DNA from: Papio anubis
Taxonomy: Eukaryota > Chordata > Mammalia > Primates > Cercopithecidae
Reading direction: 5' to 3'
DNA: 64,000 bases
Assembly (NCBI RefSeq): GCF_008728515.1
Contig: NC_044977.1
Span: 1-64,000 of the forward strand
Position 1 is the first letter of the stretch. Each line of letters opens with the position of its first letter. The translations under genes and the position numbers were made by a program. Shown one piece after another: positions 23,575-36,097 of this stretch. Below the pieces are notes generated by a model. That model was not told the DNA's origin. It worked only from the letters and a program-made list of their open reading frames with translations, and did no database searches.

Positions 23575-25847
23575 AAGTAATGCCCACATCAAAAAGTTAG
23601 AGAGATCTCATATTAACAACCTAACATCACAACTGAAAGAATTAGAAAAGCAAGAAGAAATCAACCACAAAGCTTGCAGAAGACAAGAAATAACTAAAAT
23701 CAGAGGTGAATGGAAAGAAATTGAGACATAAAAAACTGTTCAAATGATCACTTAATCAAGGTTTTTTGAAAAAATTAATAAGATAGATAGGCACTAGCTA
23801 GACTAATAAAGAAGAAAAGAGAGAAGATTCAAATAAATGCAATTATAAATGATGAAGGGAATGTTACCACTGACCCCACAGAAATAAAAATAACAATCAA
23901 CAACTATTACGAACACCTCTACACACACAAACTAGAAACCCTCGAAGAGATGAATACATTCCTGGACACATACGCCCTCTCAAGACTGAAGCAGGAAGAA
24001 ATTCAGTCCCTGAGCAGACCAATAATGATCTCCAAAAATTGAATCAGGAAAAAACAGCCTACCAACCAAGAAAAAAAAAAATCCCAGGACCTCATAGATT
24101 AACAGTCAAATTTTAACAGATGTACAAAGAAGACCTAGTACCATTCCTACTAAAACTATTTCAAGAAATGGAGGAGGGACTTCTTCCCAACTTGGTCTAC
24201 AAGGCCAGCATCATCCTGATACCAAAGCCTGGCTGTGACACAACAAAAAAAGAAAGCTTCAGGCCAGTATCCTTGATGAACATCCATTCAATAACCCACA
24301 ACAAAATCCCTGCAAACCGAATCCAGCAGCACATCAAAAGGGTAATTGACCACAGTGAAGTAGGCTTCTTCCCTGGAATGGAAGGTTGGTCCATCATGGG
24401 CAAATCAATAAAATGTGATTCATAACATAAATAAAACTAAAGATAAGAACCACACAATTGTCTCAATAGATGCAGAAAAGGCTTTCAGTAAAAATTGAAC
24501 AATGCTTCATGTTAAAAACTCTTAATAAATGAGATATTGAAGGAACATACCTCAAAATAAAGGCCACCTATGACAAACTCACAGCCAACACTATACCAAA
24601 TGGGAAAAGTCTGGAAGCATTCTCCTTGAAACCAGCACAAGACAAGGATGCCCTCTCTCACCACTCTTATTCAGCATAGTATTAGAAGTCCTTGCTGGAG
24701 CAATCAGACAAGAGAAATAAATAAAGGGTATTTAAATAGAAAGAGAAGTCCAACTACCTCTGTTTGCAGACCACATAATTCTCTATTTAAACCCTATAGT
24801 TGTGACCCAAAAAGCTCCTTAAGTTGATAACAACTTCCACATGGTTTCAGTACACAAAATTTGCTAGCATTCCTATTCACCAGAAGAGCCAAACTGGGAC
24901 AAATCAGAGAGGCAATTTTATTCACAATTTCCACAAAAAGAATAAAATACCTAGGAATACAGCTAACCAGGGAGGTAAAAGATCTCTACAATGAAAATTA
25001 CAAAACACTACTCAAAGAAGTCAGAGAAGACACAAACAAATGAAAAATTATTCCATGTTAATGGAGAGAAAGAACTAATATCATTTAAATGGCCATGCTG
25101 CCCAAAGCTATTCCTAGTAAACTACCAATGACATGCTTCATGGAATTAGAAAAAGCTATTTAACAATTTATATAGAACCAAGAAAGAACCTAAGTAGCCA
25201 AAGCAATCCTAAGCAAAAAGAACAAAGCTTGAGGCATCACATTACCCGACTTCAAACCATACTATAGCACTACAGTAGCCCAAACAGCATGGTACTGGTA
25301 CAAAAACAGACACACACACCAATGGAACAGTGTAGAGAGCCCAGAAATAAGACCACACACCTACAACCATGTAATGTTTGACAAAGCTGGCAAAAACAAG
25401 CAATGGGGAAAAGTCTCCCTATTCCATAAATGGTTCTGGGATAACTGGCAAGCCATATGCAGAAGATTGAAGCTGGACTTCTTCCTTACACCATATACAA
25501 AAACCAACTCAAGATGGATTAAAAACTTAAACATAAAACCCAAAACTATAAAAACCCTGGAAGACAACCTAGGCAATACCACCCTGGACATAAAAGCAGG
25601 GAAAGATTTCATGATAAAGGCATCAGAAACAATTATAACAAGTGCAAATATTGACAAGTGGCATCTAATTAAACTTAAAAGGTTCTGCTCAGCAAAAGAA
25701 ATTATCGATAGAGTGAAGAGACAACCTACAGACTGAGAAAACATGTTTACAAACTATGTATCTGACAAAGGTCTAATATTCAACACAAGGAACTTAAAGA
25801 AATTTACAAGAGAAAAATAAACAACCCTCCTAAAAAGTGGCCAAAGA
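23575..25847 (+). mobile_element. L1 ORF2 region, sense (host copy A, left part)
   Basis: Sense L1 from within ORF2: RT, thumb and C-terminal zones appear in order but in different frames (24,120-24,425; 24,861-25,043; 25,374-25,736). Frames include RPVSLMNI, RIKYLGIQLTR and FLTPYTKTNSRWIKNLN. Interrupted at 25,847 by a second L1 and resumed at 27,453. Several frameshifts and stops; no ORF1. Confidence 0.92.
25374..25736 (+). pseudogene. L1 ORF2 C-terminal fragment in copy A
   Basis: 120 codons matching the L1 ORF2 segment after the thumb: LDFFLTPYTKTNSRWIKNLN, then KTLEDNLGN, KDFMIKASE and KWHLIKLKRFCSAKE. The frame ends just before the nested insertion. Decayed, no activity expected. Confidence 0.85.
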
Positions 25848-27452
25848 ATTGTCTACTCACGTTCTTAGTCTACTTTTTGATGGGATTGTTTGTTATTTTT
25901 TTGGTAATTTGTTTGAGCTCGTTGTAGAATCTGGATATTAGTCCTTTGTCAGATATACAGGTTGTGAAGATTTTTCTCCCATTCTGTGAATTGTCTGTTT
26001 ACTCTGCCGTTCCTTTTGTCATGAAAAAGCTCTGTAGTTTAATTAAATTCCACCTATTTATCTTTGTTTTTCTTGCATTTGCTTTTGGAATCTTGGTCAT
26101 GAAATCCTTGCCTAAGCCAATGTCTAAAGGTTTTTTTTCGATGTCATCTTCCAGAATTTTTATAGTTTCAGGTCTTAGATTTAAGTCCTTGATCCATCTC
26201 GTGTTGATTTTTGTATAAGGTGAGAGATGAAGATCCAGTTTCATTCTCCTACATGTGTCTTGCCAATTATCCCAGCACCATTTGTTGAGTAGGGTGTTCT
26301 TTCCCTACTTTGTTTTTGTTTGCTCTGTCAAAGATCAGATGGCTGTAAACATTTGGGTTAATTTCTGCATTCTCTATTATGTTCCATTTGTCTATGTACT
26401 TATTTTTATACCAGAACTATACTGTTTTGGTGACTATGGTCTTATGATATAGTTTGAAATGAGGTAATGTGATGCCTTCTGATTTGTTCTTTTTTCTTAG
26501 TATTGCTTTGGCCATGCGGGCTCTTTTATGGTTCCATATGAATTTTAAAACTGTTTTTTGTAGTTCTGTGAAGAATGATGGTGGTATTTTGATGGCAATT
26601 GCATTGAATGTGTAGATTGCTTTTGGCAGTATGGTCATACACAATTCTTAGAAGGTATACAAATGGCCAACAGACATATGAAAAAATGCTCAACATCACT
26701 AATAATCAGGGAAATGTAAATTACAACCACGATGCGATACCACCTTACTCCCACAAGAATGGTCATAATAAAAAAAATGTAAACATAATAGATGTTGGTG
26801 TGAATGTGGTGAAAAGGGAACACTTCTACACTGCCAGTGGAAATGTAAAGTAGTACAACCACTATGGAAAACAGTGTGGAGATTCCTTAAAGAACTAAAA
26901 GTAGAAGTGCCATTTGATCCTGCAATCCCACTACTGGCTATGTACCCAGAGGAAAAAAAGAAGTTATTATTCAAAAAAGATACTTTTACACATGTATTTA
27001 TAGCAGCACAATTTGCAATTGCAAAAATGTAGAACCAATCCAAATGCCCATCAACCAATGAGTGGATAAAGAAACTGTGGTATATATGTAGGATGGAGTA
27101 CTACTCAGCCATAAAAAGAAATGAATTAATGGCAATTGCAGCAACCTGGATGGGACTGAAGACTATTAATTTAAGTGAAGTAACTCAGGAATGGAAAATC
27201 AAACATCATATATTCTCACTTATAAGAGGGAGCTAAGCTACAAGGATGCAAAGGCATAAGAATAACAATGGACTTTGGACACTCACGGGGAAAGGGGTAA
27301 AGGGGGTGAGGGATAAAAGGCTACAAATTGGATTCAGTGTATACTGATGAAGTGATGGATGTACCAAAATTTTACAAATCACCAATAAAGAACTTACTAA
27401 TGTAACCAAATACCACCTGTTGCCCCAAAACCTATGGAAATAAAAAAAAATT
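25848..27452 (+). mobile_element. Twin-primed L1 (copy B) nested in copy A
   Basis: 25,850-26,640 is L1 ORF2 in antisense, then at about 26,641 the strand flips and 26,641-27,452 is sense L1 3' end with 3' UTR and an A-rich tail (taaaaaaaaattt). The flanks carry a target-site duplication: taaaaagtggccaaaga at 25,831-25,847 and a near-identical copy starting at 27,453. Together these are the marks of one insertion event with 5' inversion. Confidence 0.9.
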
Positions 27453-27911
27453 TAAAAAGTGGGCAAAAGACATGAACACTTTTCAAAAGAATACATACAT
27501 TTGACCAACAACCATAGAATACAAAGCTCAATATCACTGATCATTAGAGAAATGCAAATCAAAGGCAAAGTGAGACACCATCTCACACCAGTCAGAATGG
27601 CTACTATTAAAAAGTCAAAAAATAACAGATGCTGGCAAGGTTGTGCAGAAAGACAACATATACACTGTTGGAGTGTACATTGGCCCTACCATTGTGGAAA
27701 GCAGTATGGTAATTCCTCGAAAGAGCTAAAAGCAGAACCATCACTTGACCCATCAATCTCATTACTGGGTATATACCCAGAGGTATATAAATTGTTCTAC
27801 ATAAAGACACAAGCACGTAAATATTTATTGCAGCACTATTCACAATAATAAAGACATGGAATCAACCTAAATGCCCATCAATGACAGGTTGAATAAAGAT
27901 AATGTGGGACA
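27453..27911 (+). mobile_element. L1 copy A, right part
   Basis: Continues the host L1 directly after the duplicated target: gggcaaaagacatgaac, then caccagtcagaatggctact, attactgggtatatacccag and gcaatattcacaataat-like blocks. It ends inside ORF2's C-terminal region near 27,911 without a 3' UTR. A 129-codon frame (27,459-27,848) is ORF2-derived. Confidence 0.88.
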
Positions 27912-28076
27912 TTGTAGAGGAAAAATTAAATATAAATTTGAACTCAATTGAACATGGACACAGACAACGGTCACTAAGACCCGGAACAAGTTGTGTGAGC
28001 CCCTTGAGGCATTCATTCAGTGCTGCTTCGGAGAACTAGTTATTGAAAAACAACAGACAATTACAAAAACAATTGC

Positions 28077-28229
28077 ACCACCACGCTGGGCTAATTTTTG
28101 TATTTTTAGTAGAGAGGGGGTTTTACCATGTTGGTCAGGTTGGTCTCAAACTCTTGGATTCAAGGGACCTGCCTGCCTCGGCCTTCCAAGGTGCTGGGAC
28201 TACAGGTGTAAGCAACTGCGTCCAGCCTA
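28077..28229 (-). repeat. Alu fragment, antisense (5' arm only)
   Basis: gggctaatttttgtattttt to gcaactgcgtccagcct: the left-arm half of an Alu in reverse. The tail side is missing. About 165 bp of unassigned sequence separates it from L1 copy A. Confidence 0.9.
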
Positions 28230-28235
28230 AAGTGT

Positions 28236-29010
28236 AGTATAAATCTAGTGTTTTGTTGTTGGTTTTCTATCTAGACAATCTGTTCAGTGCTGAGAATGGG
28301 GTGTTGAATTCTCCAGCTATTGTATTAGCATCTACGTCTCCCTTTAGATCTAATAATATTTGGTTTATATTATATATCTTGGTGCTTCACTGTTGGGTGC
28401 ATATATATTTAGAACTGTTACATCCTCTTGCTGAATTGATCCCTTTTTCATTATATAACAGCCTTCATCTTTTTAAAATTACTTTTGCCTTAAAGTTTGT
28501 TTTATTTGATACGAGTACAGCTACCCTGTTTGCTTTTAGTTTCTGTTTGCATGTAATATCTTTTCCTACCTTTCCAGTCTATGTGTGTCTTTACAGATGA
28601 AGTGAATTTTTTGTAGGCAACCTACAGTTGGGCCATGTTTTTTAATCCATTCAGCCAGTCTATATATTTAAAGGGGGGAAAATTAATCAGTTTATATTCA
28701 AGACTATTATTGATAGGTGAGGACTTCTGTCATATTGTTAACTATTTTCTGTTTTTTTAATATATCCTTTGTTTCTTTCTTCCCCTCTTATTGTTCATCC
28801 TTATAATTTGGTGGTCTTTCTGTAGTGATAAAGTTTGATTCTTTTCTCTTTCTCCCTTTGTGTGTGCTCTACCAGTGAGTTTTATACTGTTTTGTGTTTT
28901 CTTGATAGTAATTATCATTTCACTTCCAGAGGTGGGACTCCCTTGGGCATTTCTTATAAAGCTGGTCTAGTGGTGATGAATTCTGTCAGTTTTTGTTTGT
29001 CTGAGACATG
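28236..29010 (-). mobile_element. Old L1 fragment, antisense
   Basis: ctatctagacaatctgttca, gtgctgagaatggggtgttg, gttgggtgcatatatattta and tttgtttgtctgagaca are antisense L1M ORF2/5'-region blocks. A paralogous segment occurs at 12.6-13.7 kb. Confidence 0.85.
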
Positions 29011-31152
29011 TCAGGACTTTAGATTCAGGACCTGATTCTAGTTCCCTGCCCTGTGGCAACAAATAGAAACAGATCCCTGGTACCCTGCTTAGGTACTAAG
29101 CCAGCTAGTTGTGAGCAGATGAGTAAATCAAATCCTTCTATGTTGCCAGGGATTCAGTCCGAGGATTGTAAATATTACATTTTGCTTTTCATTTCACAGA
29201 ACTGTTAGATTAGAAGGTGAGCTGGGCAGCCTGCCCAGTAAGACATTATGATGTATACAACACAGTGAACTATGAAGGAGGTGTCTTTAAAGGCATTTAC
29301 AGCACATACCTGATTTTGTTTATTTTCATTTTGCTCTTTATTTGTAGTAGTAGATAAGGAATTAAGAAAGAAAAAAGAAGTGCTTTGACTAGCTCTTTTG
29401 CCTTTGAAAGTAGCATTAGTAAAATCTCCTCTTCTTTTTTATTCTTATAAACTTTACCCAATTCACTCTTCCCCCCAGCCCATCTGTGTTCACTTGATGT
29501 TCTTGCTGCTCTCAGTTTTTAAAAGCTTATTCTAAAATTACATGAGAGCAACCCGATTTTGATAAAATTAGAATTCTGGTAGGGATGGCTTACCATGAGG
29601 CTGTTGAGAGAGAGGCCCAGGAAGACTTTTGTACTTTTTATTTCAACCTCTCTCGGTTAAACTTACAATTTGGTAGATGATATAATTACCTCCCTTGGGC
29701 AGGTCTGTATCTCTGCCTTGGAGAAATAAAATAACAAAGTCCAAAGTAGTCTCCTCATTCAAAGGTGTTGCAAATGAAGGCTGTTTTGATCTTTATGTAT
29801 TAGCATTTGGGTTTTAATCTTTCTGGGACTCCTGATAGAAAATTCCTTTAAATTTATTGTATAATTCCAAAATATTGGACATATTTGCCTCAAGCATCTG
29901 TCAATATCCTTATTATTTTAACTCCACTCCACACTGCCCTCATTAGTCATCAGGTCCTACTGATTTTTAACTCCTAAGTATTTCTCAAATCTGTCTCCTC
30001 AGTATGTATTGTTGGTTATATAACTCCATCTCCCTTGTCACTGTGCTACTTTAGACCATCTTTTCTTATCTAGATCAGTGCCTGGCTTATATTATGAGCT
30101 TTGTAAAGTTGGATCAATGAATGAATGATTCATAATCTGGACAACTGCACTCTAACACTTAACTGAATAAAATATCTTAGATCTATCTTCCATGTAAAAG
30201 CAACTATCTAAAATGAAAATCTTACTTTGATCATCTCCAGCTTAATAAACCTCTTAGATGGCTCCCAGACATCCCCAAAACCATCCCTCATTGCACTGAT
30301 CAAAAAAATAAAATTTAAAAATTTTAAAACTAAAAAAATTAAACATTTCATTGGTCAAAAAGCAAAAACAAAAATGATCTCTAAGCTTGCCTCGCTCATA
30401 CCCCGGCCTGCTGTGCACCCCTCTCTCACCCCTAGCCTACAGGGACCACCCAACAACCTCTTCTTTGCTACATAACCCTTACCCTCCATCTTCAAGACTC
30501 ATACTTTCTCCTTAGAAAACTTTCCCCCCACTTCCTAGAAACAGTAGATTCTTTCTTGCTTATGGTTTTTGTAATGACATCAGCCATTTAGAATTCATGA
30601 TGTCTCCAGGCCCCACTGTCTGCCTTTCCACAGATCTTGCTCAGATAATCCATCAGGATTTAGTCACAGATCCAAAGCAAGGAGCTATAAGGGAGCTTCA
30701 GGCTTGGTCTCTTTGGGTTGAAGCTAGAAAACTAATCTATGCTGAACACAAAAAACGAAGCCGACTAATAGTCAACCCATACATCCTAGGAATAACTATT
30801 GCTTTTTTTGCCCCCAGCCAGTCTCTCCTTCTTTACATTTCTTTTAAACACAGTATATTAACACAACACTGTGTGACAACTGGGATTCAGAAAACCTAGA
30901 TATAGGTCTCCACCAGCTATGCTATGAGTCAGCCATGAAAACTCTCTGGGCCTCATTGACTGAATCTGTAAAATCTGACTTGATGAGGATTATATTCATT
31001 GAACTCTGAGGTCCTGTCCATTTCTTACACCCTGATTCAGAGACCGCACAGAACCCCTAACCCAGATGTTCTTAACTAGGCTTCCTGTATGTCTGGGAAG
31101 GTGATGAAAGAACTTCAAGGGGATCATGAGCTCTTTAAATTCTATGTAAAAT
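29011..31152. other. Unassigned sequence, 2.1 kb
   Basis: Repeat-poor, AT-rich. The 100-codon plus-strand frame at 30,597-30,899 has no recognisable domain and no plausible context. A short gatcagtgcctggcttata near 30,073 resembles an ancient MIR/L2 motif but is too small to call. Confidence 0.4.
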
Positions 31153-31465
31153 CCAAGGCAGGGTGCAGTGGCTCATGCCTGTAATCCCAGCACCTTGGGA
31201 GGCCGAGACGGGTGGATTGCCTGAGCTCAGGAATTCAAGACCGGCCTGGGCAACATGGTGAAACCCCGTCTCTATTAAAATACAAAATAATCAGCTGGGT
31301 GTGGTGGCACGTGCCTGTAGTCCCAGCTACTCAGGAGGTTGAGACATGAGAATTGCTTGAACCCTGGAGGCAGAGGAGGCTGCAGTGAGCTGAGATCGTG
31401 CCACTGCACTCCAGCCTGGTGACAGAGTGAGACTCCATCTCAAAAAAGAAAAAAACAAGAAAGAA
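31153..31465 (+). repeat. Alu element, sense
   Basis: Starts ggcagggtgcagtggctcat, both arms, ends ctccatctcaaaaaagaaaa. Adjacent to an L1 3' fragment in the same orientation. Confidence 0.95.
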
Positions 31466-32178
31466 ACCACGATGAGATGCCATCTCACACTAGTCAGAAT
31501 GGCTATAGTTAAAGAGTCAAACAATAAATGCTGGTGAGGTTGTAGAGAAATGGGAACTTATACACTGTTGGTGGGAGTGTAGTTCAACCATTATGGAAAG
31601 CAGTTTGGCAATTCCTCAAAGAGCTAACAGCAGAACTACCATTCAATAGGTCTGCTTGCAATCCCATTACTGTGTATATTCCCAGAGACATAGAAATTAT
31701 TCTCCCATAAAGACACATACATTCAAATGTTCATTGCAGCCCTATTCACAATAGCAGACATGGAATCAACCTAAATACGATCAGTAACAGATTAGATAAA
31801 ATGTGCCACATATACATTATGGAATACTATGCAGTCATAAAATAAAGAGATTATGTCTTTTTTGGCAACATGGATGTAGCTGGAGGCTATTATCCTTAGC
31901 AAACTAACACAGGAACAGAAAACCAAATACCACATGTTCTCAGTTGTAAGTAGGAACTAAATAAGAACTTAGGAACTCAAAGAGGAAAACAACAGACATT
32001 CAGGTCCATTTGAAATTAGAGGGTGGGAGGAGGGAGGGAAGAAAAAAGATAGCTATTGGGTACTGGGCTTAATATCTGGGTGATAAAATCATCTGTACAG
32101 TGAACCCCTGCGACATATGTTTACCTTGTAACAAACCTTCACATGTAACCCCAAACCTAATATAAAAGTTTTAAAAAG
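31466..32178 (+). mobile_element. L1 3' end, sense
   Basis: ORF2 C-terminal and 3' UTR blocks: gatgagatgccatctcacac, tacactgttggtgggagtgt, ggaatactatgcagtcataa and a gtgggaggagggaggg G-rich tract typical of the L1 3' UTR, ending at cctaatataaaagttttaaa. 5' truncated. Confidence 0.93.
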
Positions 32179-32300
32179 TTAAACTTTAAAAACTCTTAGG
32201 AAAAAGGATATGCAAAAATCTTGTAACATTAAATTTGGTGATGGTTTCTTGATGGTTACACCAAAAGCATAGGCCACAAAATAAAAAACAGATAAACTGG

Positions 32301-32607
32301 GGCCGGGCGCGGTGGCTCAAGCCTGTAATCCCAGCACTTTGGGAGGCCAAGGCGGGCGGATCACAAGGTCAGGAGATCAAGACCATCCTGGCTAACACGG
32401 TGAAACCCCGTCTCTACTAAAAATACAAAAAACTAGCCGGGCGAGGTGGCAGGCACCTGTAGTCCCAGCTACTCGGGAGGCTGAGGCAGGAGAATGGCGT
32501 AAACCCAGGAGACAGAGCTTGCAGTGAGCCGAGATCGCGCCACTGCACTCCAGCCTGGGCGACAGAGCAAGACTCCGTCTCAAAAAAAAAAAAAAAAAAA
32601 AAAAAAA
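32301..32607 (+). repeat. AluY, full length, with target-site duplication
   Basis: Complete ggccgggcgcggtggctcaa start, both arms with CpG sites largely kept, aatggcgtaaaccc and a pure A tail of about 26. Flanked by aaaaaacagataaactgg at 32,283-32,300 and 32,602-32,619 (the A residues overlap the tail). One of the youngest elements here. Confidence 0.97.
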
Positions 32608-33240
32608 CAGATAAACTGGACTTGATTAAAATATGAAACTTTTGTTTTTTTGATATGAAAAACACTCAGCTGTGTTTTTTGATTTTAAAAAAAAGCACCT
32701 CTACTAAAATTTGTTAAGAAAAGCATGAACGACAGAGTGAAATGACAACCAGCAAATGGGAGAAAAGATTTGCAAATCATGTATCTGACTAGGTATATAA
32801 GGTATAATATAATAGGCAGAATGTATAAAGAACTTCTAAGGCTCAACAACAGAACAAAACAACAACAGCATTTATAAAAAGGAAGAGGACTTGAATTTAT
32901 ATTGGGTCAATAAGTTTACAGAAAAATGCTCAGCATCACCAGTCATGAGGGACATGCACATCAAAACCACAATGAGATACCCACTTAAATCTATTAGGGC
33001 AGCTATATAAAAACCAAAATAACAAAAAAATGAAAAAGAACAAGTACTGGCTAGGATGTGGGGGAAGTGGAACCCTGGTGCATGGCTGGTGAGAATATAA
33101 AATGGTTTATCGACTATAACAAATAATTTGGCAGTTCATCAGAAAGTTCTACATAGTATTACCACATGTTTCAGCAACAGATGGAACACTTCCATATGTT
33201 TCAACTACAAGTGTACCCAAAATAATTAAATGCAAGGACT

Positions 33241-33467
33241 TAAGCTGCAACCTCTGCCTCTGGGGTGTAAGTGATTCTCGTCCCTCAGTTTCCCAAATAG
33301 CTGGGACTACAAGGATGGAGACCACATCTAGCTAATTTTTAAATTTTTAGTAGAGACGGGGTTTTGCCATGTTGCCCAGGCTGGTCTCAAACTCCTGAGC
33401 TTAAGTGATTTGCCTGCTTCGGCCTCCCAAAGTTTTGGATTACGGGTGGGAGCCACCATGTCTGGCC
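33241..33467 (-). repeat. Alu fragment, antisense
   Basis: From gctgcaacctctgcctct to gccaccatgtctggccc; the tail-side end is missing. Confidence 0.9.
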
Positions 33468-33666
33468 CCTGTTATTCAATCTAAGAACTGTAGGTTTTAA
33501 AATTTTATTCACTTATGCACTGATACTTTCACACCAATTTTTATAGTAGCATCATTTACAGTACAAAATGTAAAAACAAATCCAGATATCTTCTAAGAGA
33601 TAAATAGATAAAGAAAATGTGGTATGGACACAAAAAGGAATATTATTTAGCCTAAAAATGAATCCA

Positions 33667-33979
33667 GCGCTGATGGGCATGATGGCTCATGCTTATAATC
33701 TCAGAACTTGGGAGGCAAAGATGAGAGGATTTCTTGAGACTGGGACTTTGAGCCCAGCCTGAGCAACATAGCAAAATGCCGTCTCTACAAATGTACAAAA
33801 ATGTGCTGGCCTTGATGGTGAGTGCCTGTGGTTCCAGCCACAGGGAAGGTCCATCTGCTTCAGAAGGATCACTTGAGCCTGGGGAGTTTGAGGCAGCAGT
33901 GAGTCATGATTGCATTGCTGTGCATTCCAGCCTGGGTGATAAAGAGAGGCTCCATCTCAAAAAAAAAAAAAAAAAAAAG
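33667..33979 (+). repeat. Old Alu (AluJ-like), sense
   Basis: ctgatgggcatgatggctca to ctccatctc plus an A19 tail. It shares AluJ-like features such as gaggatttcttgagactggg and gcctgagcaacatagcaaaa. Confidence 0.9.
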
Positions 33980-34070
33980 CAATGCTGATACATGCTACAA
34001 TATGGATGAATCTTGAAGACATTCTACTATGTAAAATAATCCAAATGCAAAAGGATAAATATTTAATGCC

Positions 34071-34680
34071 AAACTGTGTGTGTAGGGGAATGTCATATAA
34101 GGCTGGCCCATTCTCAGCAGGAGCACATTGTTAGGATGTTAGAATATTGGTGGCTCATTATGTTTACACACCAGGTTATGGCTGGTAAAGTAGAGAGGCA
34201 AATGCTGCTGTGGTACTCATCTACCCCAATGATTGTTCTGAGTCCTGGGACTGTTATCTGGTGCCTTCCAAGGGTGAAGGTCTGTGTAGACATACTCCTA
34301 TGCCTCATCTGGGGAGCAGAAAGTTGCATGGGGTATAAGGAACAGCAGTGATGGCCAGCCATAGCTCTGAGGCTTCCAAATCTGGCTGCCAGTTACTGTC
34401 TTTGCAGAGCTCCACACAGGAGATTGGCAAAAGGATGTTAATGGGATAACACTGTTTCATCTGGTGAGGGGCAGAAGCTTGCTGCTGCCAACAAGAGCCA
34501 GGATTGAAATGAGGCGAGTGGAAGAACAGAGGGTTCTCCAAATCAGCCCAGAGATGGCTGAGAAAGCGTCCCTGCACAGACACTGCCATAGCAACTCTAA
34601 AGGGCTCTGTCCCATATATTAACACACATATATATACATACATGAATACACACACAGATACAGACGTAGATGTAGATATT
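34071..34680. other. Unassigned sequence
   Basis: Moderate GC. Overlapping frames on both strands (about 80-116 codons) have no domain. An (AT/AC)n-rich patch sits near 34,619-34,670. Not recognised. Confidence 0.35.
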
Positions 34681-35260
34681 TACTCTATTGCTTCTATTTC
34701 TCTAATACAACCTATAACTAGCAAAAGACTGCATAAGTTATCGAAAACATACTAACAAGAAAAGTCCAGAACCAGATGGCTTCACTGATGAATTGTTTTA
34801 AACATTAAAAGCTGTAACTCCAATGTTTCTCACTGTAACAATTGCAGTTAGTCAATGCAATATACCAACTCAGTAGAAGGAATTTTAGAAAACAACATGA
34901 TCATTTCAATTGATAGAGAAAAATTTGACATAATCCAAAACACCTTTATGATAACAGCACTTAGTAAACTAGATAGAGATTAAAACTTCCTCAACATTAA
35001 TAAAAAGTACATATAAAAAATTCAAAACTACCATTACATGCAATAGTGAAAGACTAAAAACTTTCTCCCTAAGATCAGGAACAAGACAATGATAGTTGCG
35101 TTCCTCACTTCCGATCAAAATTGTAATACAAATCAGGACAGAATAATTGAGAAATACAAGAAAAGAAACACTCCAATTGGAAAAAAAATAAGCTTATTTC
35201 TACATATAGATTATATATAATTAAAGTCCTAAGTACTAATAGTAAAACTGTTAACAGTAA
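34681..35260 (+). mobile_element. Old L1 ORF2 fragment, sense
   Basis: aaagtccagaaccagatggc, ttcactgatgaatt and an aacatgatcatttcaattga block correspond to the RT N-terminal region of L1 ORF2, with aatagtgaaagactaaaaac following. All frames broken. Confidence 0.75.
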
Positions 35261-35310
35261 TACAGCTGCAGGAGCTGTTGACAACCATTTAGTTCATGTA
35301 TTTTAGCCTT

Positions 35311-35615
35311 CTTTTTTTTTTTTTTTTTTTTTTTTGAGATAGAGTTTGGCTCTTGTTGCCCAGGCTGGAGTGCAATGGCGTGATCTCGGCTCACCGCAAC
35401 CTCCACTTTCCGCATTCAAGCGATTCTCCTGCCTCAGCCTCTCGAGTAGCTGGGATTACAGGCATGGCCACCACACCCGGCTGATTTCATACTTTTAGTA
35501 GAGACAGGGTTTCACCATGTTGGTCAGGCTGGTCTCCAACTCCCGACCTCAGGTGAGCCACCTGCCTCTGCCTCCTGAAGTGCTGGGATTACAGGCGTGA
35601 GCCACGGCGCCCGGC
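35311..35615 (-). repeat. Alu element, antisense
   Basis: T24 tail, gagatagagtttggctcttg, both arms, ending gagccacggcgcccggcc. Confidence 0.96.
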
Positions 35616-36097
35616 CCACTCTAACCAATTTTTTAGCTTGGGTTGCTTTCCCATGCACCTTATAAAAACATTTCCTTCATGCCCCTCTCGTGGGGTGGGT
35701 GCTTTCCATTTCACCAGTCACTGTTTGCTCAAATAAACGGGTTAACGTTTTAACATGGACTCCCTTTAATTTTTCACAAGACAGACTGGGGACCCCACGG
35801 GCCGCAGCTCCTCCCACGCACACACCGTTTCGGGTTTCTGCCCTGATGACCCACCTGGCGCCCCTGGACGATCTGGGGAACACTCAGGGCTTTGGGCGCA
35901 CAGCAGGACTCCGCGCAGGGACGGGCCCTGACGGCACGGGCGGGACGCGGAGGTCCCCGCTGCTGGCCCAGCCACCATCCTGCAGCCACAGGGGACTGAG
36001 GGACAAGCTGCGCCCGAGACTCGGAGCTGACCTTGGGGAGGCCGATCCTGCCGGTGTCACAGCCTGCTCTCCCCTCTCGGGGCGCCGAACCCCGCAT
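35616..36097 (-). other. GC-rich intron-1-like segment downstream of a ZNF-type first exon
   Basis: Read on the minus strand, the block starts right after the splice donor (36,102-36,103) and is CpG-rich to about 35,790, then becomes AT-richer. It resembles the 5' end of intron 1 in ZNF91-family loci (for example ggggtccccagtctgtc followed by an acgttaacccgtttatttg stretch). The plus-strand 184-codon frame here is a GC-rich artefact. Confidence 0.45.

Larger units (their letters stand above)
32179..34070 (+). mobile_element. Old L1 fragment, sense, interrupted by three Alus
   Basis: Residual ORF2 sequence such as gggagaaaagatttgcaaat, tatctgac, gaaaaatgctcagcatcacc and acatcaaaaccacaatgaga, continuing past an AluY, an antisense Alu and an AluJ to about 34,070. 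Strongly diverged; no frame. Confidence 0.75.

Noticed and set aside
30597..30899. 100-codon frame as a possible small gene
   Set aside because: No domain, no splice or promoter context, repeat-poor AT-rich surroundings; length is compatible with chance.
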